The position numbers and the translations under genes were made by a program. Under the pieces are notes generated by a model, which made no database searches, was not told the origin of the DNA, and saw only the letters and a list, made by a program, of their open reading frames with translations. From assembly GCA_050184585.1 (NCBI GenBank), contig JBFXAF010000001.1, forward strand, positions 310,001 through 374,000: a DNA stretch of 64,000 bases, given 5' to 3'. Shown piece by piece: positions 60,115 to 64,000 of this stretch; position 1 is the first letter of the stretch; each line of letters begins with the position of its first letter. The stretch comes from JBFXAF01 sp050184585. GTDB taxonomy: Bacteria > Pseudomonadota > Alphaproteobacteria > Rhizobiales > Rhizobiaceae.

Positions 60115-61272
60115 TCAGCCTCCATAGGGTTCGAGGACAAGATCGCGCGTCACGACGATCCGGACCGGGAAGCCGGGTCGGATGGTCAGCGTCGGCGCGA
60201 CATTGAGCTGGCGGCGGACGATCTGTTGTCCGGCGTCGTTGATCGTATCCTGGCCGCCGTTGCGGATGGCGCGGAGCAGCCGGTCCTGATCGTCGACCGC
60301 AAGCTCGGCCCCGACCGAAAGCAGCGTCGAGAGCCCGGCGGCCTTGGCGAGATCCCACCAGTGATAGTCGACGCCATCCTCAAGACCGGCATAGCCTTGC
60401 GTGTCGGTGCCAGGCTGGCGTTCGAGAACGATCGAGCGGCCGTTCGGCATGATGAGCCGGTTCCAGACGAGCAGCACGCGGCGCTGACCGTACTGCACAT
60501 TGTTGTCGTACTGGCCGATGATCCGCGTGCCCTGCGGCACGAGCAGGATGCGCCCCGTGGGGCTGTCATAGATCGGCTCCGTGACCTGTGCGATGATTTG
60601 GCCGGGAAGATCGGAGCGGATGCCGGTGATCAGCGCTGCCGAGATCACAGCGCCAGCCTGAAGGACGAAAGGCGACGCCGGCGGCGTCACGCGATCCGGC
60701 GTGACCGTGCGCCGGTCGGCCGCCGCGTTGAGGAAGGCGAGCTGCTTGTCCTGTCCCGTGGCGGCCTGTCCGTCAGCACCGGCGCCGGAGAGATCGAGAC
60801 CGGCAAGACCAGGCATCGCGCCCGCCGTGCTGGCGGCCGTCGATCCTTGCCGCGACTGGAAGAAGACAGTGCTGAGGCGTGCGGCTTCCTCTTCGGCGCG
60901 GCGACGCTGCTCGGCCTCGCTCACGCCGGGCGTCGGGGTGACGGGTGCTGCGACCGGCTGACCGTTGTTCTGCGCGCTCAAGATTGGGCCGCCGAGATCG
61001 CCGGGAAGCGCCGGGCCGAGGACAGGGCCAGTATAGTCCCTCGGCAATCCCGCGAGGCCATCGGCGGTCTGGCGGTTGTTGGTCGAATAGAGTTCGGCCC
61101 CGCCATCGTCCGGCGCGCGCGTCTGGAGCGCATAGATCAGCGACCCGCCGATGCCGACCAGGGCGGCGGCGGCGACGCCAGCGAGCATCTTGCGCGACAG
61201 GCGGGTGACGCGGGGCGGTTCGGCGCGAAGCCGCATAGGCGCGACGGGGGTGTTGCTTTCGATATCAGTCAT
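60115..61272 (-). CDS. trbI: Conjugal transfer protein TrbI (VirB10-like)
   Basis: A 385-residue core-complex protein. It has a cytoplasmic N-terminus, one membrane helix (LAGVAAAALVGIGGSLIYAL), a Pro-rich periplasmic linker and the C-terminal VirB10 beta-barrel: PFVLQAGAVISAALITGIRSDLPGQIIAQVTEPIYDSPTGRILLVPQGTRIIGQYDNNVQYGQRR. ATG 61272 is chosen because GGGAGG lies at a good distance; a GTG two codons upstream is too close to it. It overlaps trbG and completes the visible secretion operon. Confidence 0.93.
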   Translation of the reverse strand: MTDIESNTPVAPMRLRAEPPRVTRLSRKMLAGVAAAALVGIGGSLIYALQTRAPDDGGAELYSTNNRQTADGLAGLPRDYTGPVLGPALPGDLGGPILSAQNNGQPVAAPVTPTPGVSEAEQRRRAEEEAARLSTVFFQSRQGSTAASTAGAMPGLAGLDLSGAGADGQAATGQDKQLAFLNAAADRRTVTPDRVTPPASPFVLQAGAVISAALITGIRSDLPGQIIAQVTEPIYDSPTGRILLVPQGTRIIGQYDNNVQYGQRRVLLVWNRLIMPNGRSIVLERQPGTDTQGYAGLEDGVDYHWWDLAKAAGLSTLLSVGAELAVDDQDRLLRAIRNGGQDTINDAGQQIVRRQLNVAPTLTIRPGFPVRIVVTRDLVLEPYGG

Positions 61273-61274
61273 TA

Positions 61275-62255
61275 TCACGACCTCCCGTCGGTGCGGCTGA
61301 TCCTGACGGTCTGCTGGCGGTTGCCGGCACCAAGGCGCAGCTCCGCGGCGCCAAACAGGCGATCGACAATCAGGATGTGTTGATAGATGCGACTGTTGGC
61401 GATCTGGGCTTCGCCCTCTGGGCCGATGACAAAGAGCGGGGGCATTTCGCCCTGGACGATACCGGCCGGGAACTCGACATAGACATGCCGGCCATCGTCA
61501 TAGACGGCAATCGGCTTCCACGGCGGATTCCCGGTGGCGGTCAGGCCGTAGCGATAGTTGCGGGCGGCCACGGCCGGAATGACCGGGGTGGCCGGAACAC
61601 TCTGACGCTGGCCGGCCGGCGGCTGCGGATACGCCCACGATACCGACGGCATGTAGGGTTTTTCGCCGGAGCGCAGCTCCAGCATGTAGGTCCGCCGGTC
61701 GGTCGTCACGATCAGGTTGGTGGTGATGTCGGGCCGGCTCGGCTTGACGAGAATATGGACGCGCCGCGTGACGCCGGAACCGCTCTCGGTATCGCCGATG
61801 ATCCAGCGCGCCGTGTCGCCAGCCGCGATCGGTCCCGCGCCGGTCAGGCTTTCGCCCGGCTCCAGCGCGATGTCGGTGATCTGGCCGGGAACGGCATAGA
61901 CCTGATAGAGCGCGCCTTCCGACCAGGGGTAGATCTGTATGGCGTTGTAATAGCCTTCGCGGCGCGGCTGCACGCGCGCAGCCGCATTGGCGTTCTCGAC
62001 ACGGCCGGTCGGCGTGCCGGCGGTCGCGCCGCCGCGTGCGACCGTCCATGCCGGCGGGATCAGGACCGGCTTCGGCCGCTCATCGGTGACGGCGGCGGGA
62101 ATGGCAGGTAGGGGCGGCACGCTGGCGTCGTAGTTGATCGCCGGAGGCCTCGTCATGCTGGCGCAGCCCGCCAGCGCGGTCGCGGAGAGCATCAGCGCCA
62201 CGCTGACGGTTTTACGGAAAACCGGAAAGGTGACGATATGGATTGCCGGGATCAT
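61275..62255 (-). CDS. trbG: Conjugal transfer protein TrbG (VirB9-like)
   Basis: A 326-residue periplasmic/outer-membrane core protein. It has a lipoprotein-type signal (SVALMLSATALAGCAS). The VirB9 domain contains TRRVHILVKPSRPDITTNLIVTTDRRTYMLELRS, and the C-terminal part YDDGRHVYVEFPAGIVQGEMPPLFVIGPEGEAQIANSRIYQHILIVDRLFGAAELRLG. ATG 62255 overlaps the trbF stop by four bases and follows GGGAGATGG. TrbG, TrbF and TrbI together span the envelope. Confidence 0.93.
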   Translation of the reverse strand: MIPAIHIVTFPVFRKTVSVALMLSATALAGCASMTRPPAINYDASVPPLPAIPAAVTDERPKPVLIPPAWTVARGGATAGTPTGRVENANAAARVQPRREGYYNAIQIYPWSEGALYQVYAVPGQITDIALEPGESLTGAGPIAAGDTARWIIGDTESGSGVTRRVHILVKPSRPDITTNLIVTTDRRTYMLELRSGEKPYMPSVSWAYPQPPAGQRQSVPATPVIPAVAARNYRYGLTATGNPPWKPIAVYDDGRHVYVEFPAGIVQGEMPPLFVIGPEGEAQIANSRIYQHILIVDRLFGAAELRLGAGNRQQTVRISRTDGRS

Positions 62256-62941
62256 TGGCCCATCTCCCGCGACCAATTGATAGCGTTCACGTAGATACCG
62301 AGCGGATTGGCCTTGAGCCGCTCGGCGTCGCGCGGCGGCTGAAGCGCGATCGTCAGGATAGCGGTCCAGCGCTGGGTCGAGGCGAGCACGCCGTTCTCAA
62401 ACTGCCGTTCGGTCCAGGCGACGCGAAACGAGTCCGGCGACGCCCGGATGACGCTGGAGACGTCGACGGCGATCTGCTGCTTGCCGACCTTGGCGAAGGG
62501 ATCGTTGGTGCGGGCATAGTCATTGAGCGCGCTCGCGCCGCGATCGGTGGTCCATTCATAGGCGCGAAGCCAGTTCTGTCGGACGATGATCGGATCGGCC
62601 GGGATCGAGCGGACCTGCTCGATGAAGCGGGCGAGATGCCATGCGATCTGCGGATCGGTCGGGCGATAGTCGGCGGTGGCCGGCGCAATGCTCTGCGCCT
62701 GGCCGAGTTTATCGACCTGGACAACCCACGGCACGACGGTCCCGCGCGCCGACTGGATGACCAACGCGCCGGCGAAGCCCGCCGAGAGGATGAGCGAGCC
62801 GAAGGCCATGTAACGCCAGTTCTTGGCCTGCACGCGGGCCGAGCCGATGCGGTCATCCCAAACCTGCGCGGCCTTTTGGTAAGGCGTCTCGGGTTCGGGG
62901 GTCTTGCCGTAATGCACGGCGGGTCGCTTGAAGATGTTCAT
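62252..62941 (-). CDS. trbF: Conjugal transfer protein TrbF (VirB8-like)
   Basis: A 229-residue inner-membrane assembly factor: start MNIFKRPAVHYGKTPEPETPYQKAAQVWDDRIGSARVQAKNWR, one helix (MAFGSLILSAGFAGALVIQS), then the NTF2-like VirB8 domain with VVPWVVQVDKLGQAQSIAPA. ATG 62941 gives the family start; a longer upstream reading would run through trbL. Its stop overlaps the trbG start and its start overlaps the trbL stop, so the set is translationally coupled. Confidence 0.93.
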   Translation of the reverse strand: MNIFKRPAVHYGKTPEPETPYQKAAQVWDDRIGSARVQAKNWRYMAFGSLILSAGFAGALVIQSARGTVVPWVVQVDKLGQAQSIAPATADYRPTDPQIAWHLARFIEQVRSIPADPIIVRQNWLRAYEWTTDRGASALNDYARTNDPFAKVGKQQIAVDVSSVIRASPDSFRVAWTERQFENGVLASTQRWTAILTIALQPPRDAERLKANPLGIYVNAINWSREMGQ

Positions 62942-64000
62942 GAGCGGTCGCTTTCGGAAAGGTTGATGGAAGAGCCGGAGCCGTGGCTGTCGCCGGACTT
63001 GACGGCATGGGCGGCGGCGCTGACGCCGTGGGAGAGGTGCTGGCTGCGCTTCATGCGCTTGGCCCATTCCGGGGCACCGCCTGCAGCGGCTGTCGGCGTG
63101 GATGCGGCCTCGGTGGCTTCACCGCCGACCGTTCCCATGGTCGAGGAGCCGCCCGTCGCGCCGAAACCGGCCTTCGCTCCATCGGAGAAGCTGGACTTCA
63201 TGGTCTCGGAGGCGCGGGTCACTGCACGCTTCAGCGGCGAGACGGCCGCCGAGCCTGCGGCGCGGGCGACGCCGCCCATGCCGGAGGCGACGCCTGCCGC
63301 GCCCGACTGCCCCAGGGAGCCGAGCGAATAGGCCGCCGACGCCCCGCCTGCGGCGGTAGCGCCGCCGCGTGCCACGGCAGCGCCACCGGAGAGCGCCGCC
63401 GATCCGCCTTTGAGAGCGAGACCTGCCGCACCGCCCGCCGCAAGGGCTGCGCCGCCAACGGCAAGGCCGGTGCCGATGGCCGCGCCCGCGCCGAGCTGGG
63501 GACCGCCGGAAACGAGGCCGTTGGCGATGCCGGGGCCGAAGATGCCGAGGCCGAGCAAGGAGAGAGCGGCCAGCACGATCGCCATGGCGTCGTCGACGGT
63601 CGGGGTCGTGCCGCCGAAGCCCTTGGTGAACTCGCCGAAGAGGGTCGAGCCGATGCCGATGATGACGGCCAGCACCAGAACCTTGATGCCGCTGGATATG
63701 ACGTTGCCAAGCACGCGCTCGGCCATGAAGGCGGTCTTGCCGAACAGGCCGAACGGGATGAGGACGAAGCCGGCGAGCGTCGACAGCTTGAACTCGATCA
63801 GGGTGACGAAGAGCTGGATCGCCAGGATGAAGAAGGCGAGGATCACAAGCGCCCAGGCAAACAGCAGGCACACGATCTGGATCAGATTCTCGAACACCGA
63901 GATCCAGCCCATCAACGGCGAGATCGCCTCCAGTAGCGGCCTTGCGGCATCGAGGCCGGTCTGCGCGACCTTGCCGGGACGCATCAGGTCGGCGGTCGAG
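62938..64000 (-). CDS. trbL: Conjugal transfer protein TrbL (VirB6-like), N-terminus outside the window
   Basis: The C-terminal part (at least 350 residues) of a polytopic inner-membrane protein. Helices include NLIQIVCLLFAWALVILAFFILAIQLFVTLIEFKLSTLAGFVLIPFGLFG, and VLVLAVIIGIGSTLFGEF, then a Gly/Ala-rich region and a low-complexity Ser-rich tail. This is the P-type conjugative transfer protein TrbL. The frame stays open to the right edge, so the N-terminus lies beyond it. It overlaps trbF by four bases. Confidence 0.9.
   Translation of the reverse strand, partial: STADLMRPGKVAQTGLDAARPLLEAISPLMGWISVFENLIQIVCLLFAWALVILAFFILAIQLFVTLIEFKLSTLAGFVLIPFGLFGKTAFMAERVLGNVISSGIKVLVLAVIIGIGSTLFGEFTKGFGGTTPTVDDAMAIVLAALSLLGLGIFGPGIANGLVSGGPQLGAGAAIGTGLAVGGAALAAGGAAGLALKGGSAALSGGAAVARGGATAAGGASAAYSLGSLGQSGAAGVASGMGGVARAAGSAAVSPLKRAVTRASETMKSSFSDGAKAGFGATGGSSTMGTVGGEATEAASTPTAAAGGAPEWAKRMKRSQHLSHGVSAAAHAVKSGDSHGSGSSINLSESDRS

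Noticed and set aside
1..64000. CRISPR array, insertion sequence or transposase
   Set aside because: No regularly spaced repeats and no recognisable transposase or integrase protein were found anywhere in the window.

Overview
The window comes from the chromosome of a GC-rich alphaproteobacterium, most probably of the order Hyphomicrobiales (Rhizobiales) and close to Mesorhizobium or another Phyllobacteriaceae. The assignment rests on protein character (fused SecDF, short TrmFO, a DUF1127 peptide, a sporulation-related-repeat protein beside argS and nagZ) and on gene order. It is an inference from reading, not a database result.

Positions 1 to about 32,200 are core chromosome. In order they hold the start of xthA, an ErpA/IscA-type protein, dgt, argS, a large SPOR-domain protein, nagZ, scpA-scpB, an ABC ATPase, tatABC, serS (with an unusual internal insertion), surE, pcm, a degenerate LytM lipoprotein, a DUF815 ATPase, yajC-secDF, two homologues of mitochondrial complex I assembly factors, a sterol desaturase, an enoyl-CoA hydratase with trmFO, a DUF2157/GDYXXLXY pair, tRNA-Leu(UAG), tig and a methyltransferase. 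Most genes are tightly packed and co-oriented.

From about 32,200 to the right edge the DNA is a mobile island. Its left part has a truncated RadC and an AlpA-like regulator. Its right edge has the trbL-trbF-trbG-trbI end of a conjugative type IV secretion system, with the DUF2274 and LysR genes that usually accompany it. This suggests an integrative conjugative element; its integrase lies outside the window.

The cargo is about metal and thiol stress. The first block is mercury resistance: merR, merT, merP, merF and merA, then a second self-regulated unit (a MerR fused to a heavy-metal-binding domain plus a CcdA-like protein), then a P-type ATPase with its own MerR-type operator. The second block has three ECF sigma factors, two of them paired with NrsF-type membrane anti-sigma factors, around a four-gene bufferin operon: a DUF2282 precursor peptide, a DUF692 (MNIO) modifying enzyme, a DUF2063 partner and a DoxX membrane protein. 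Thioredoxin, CcdA, DUF3047, DUF302 and a TetR/peroxiredoxin pair follow. The third block is a VTT-domain/FAD oxidoreductase fusion, a CDP-alcohol phosphotransferase and a YnjBCD transporter, resembling a rearranged E. coli ydj-ynj operon.

The most interesting signal is a shared promoter element, GTAACC-TTTG-N12-CGAATTAAA. It lies upstream of the bufferin peptide gene (44,209) and again inside the end of the peroxiredoxin gene (52,229), just upstream of the VTT/oxidoreductase operon. It matches the Caulobacter SigF promoter pattern as I recall it, and ties the bufferin operon and the Ynj-type operon into one predicted regulon.
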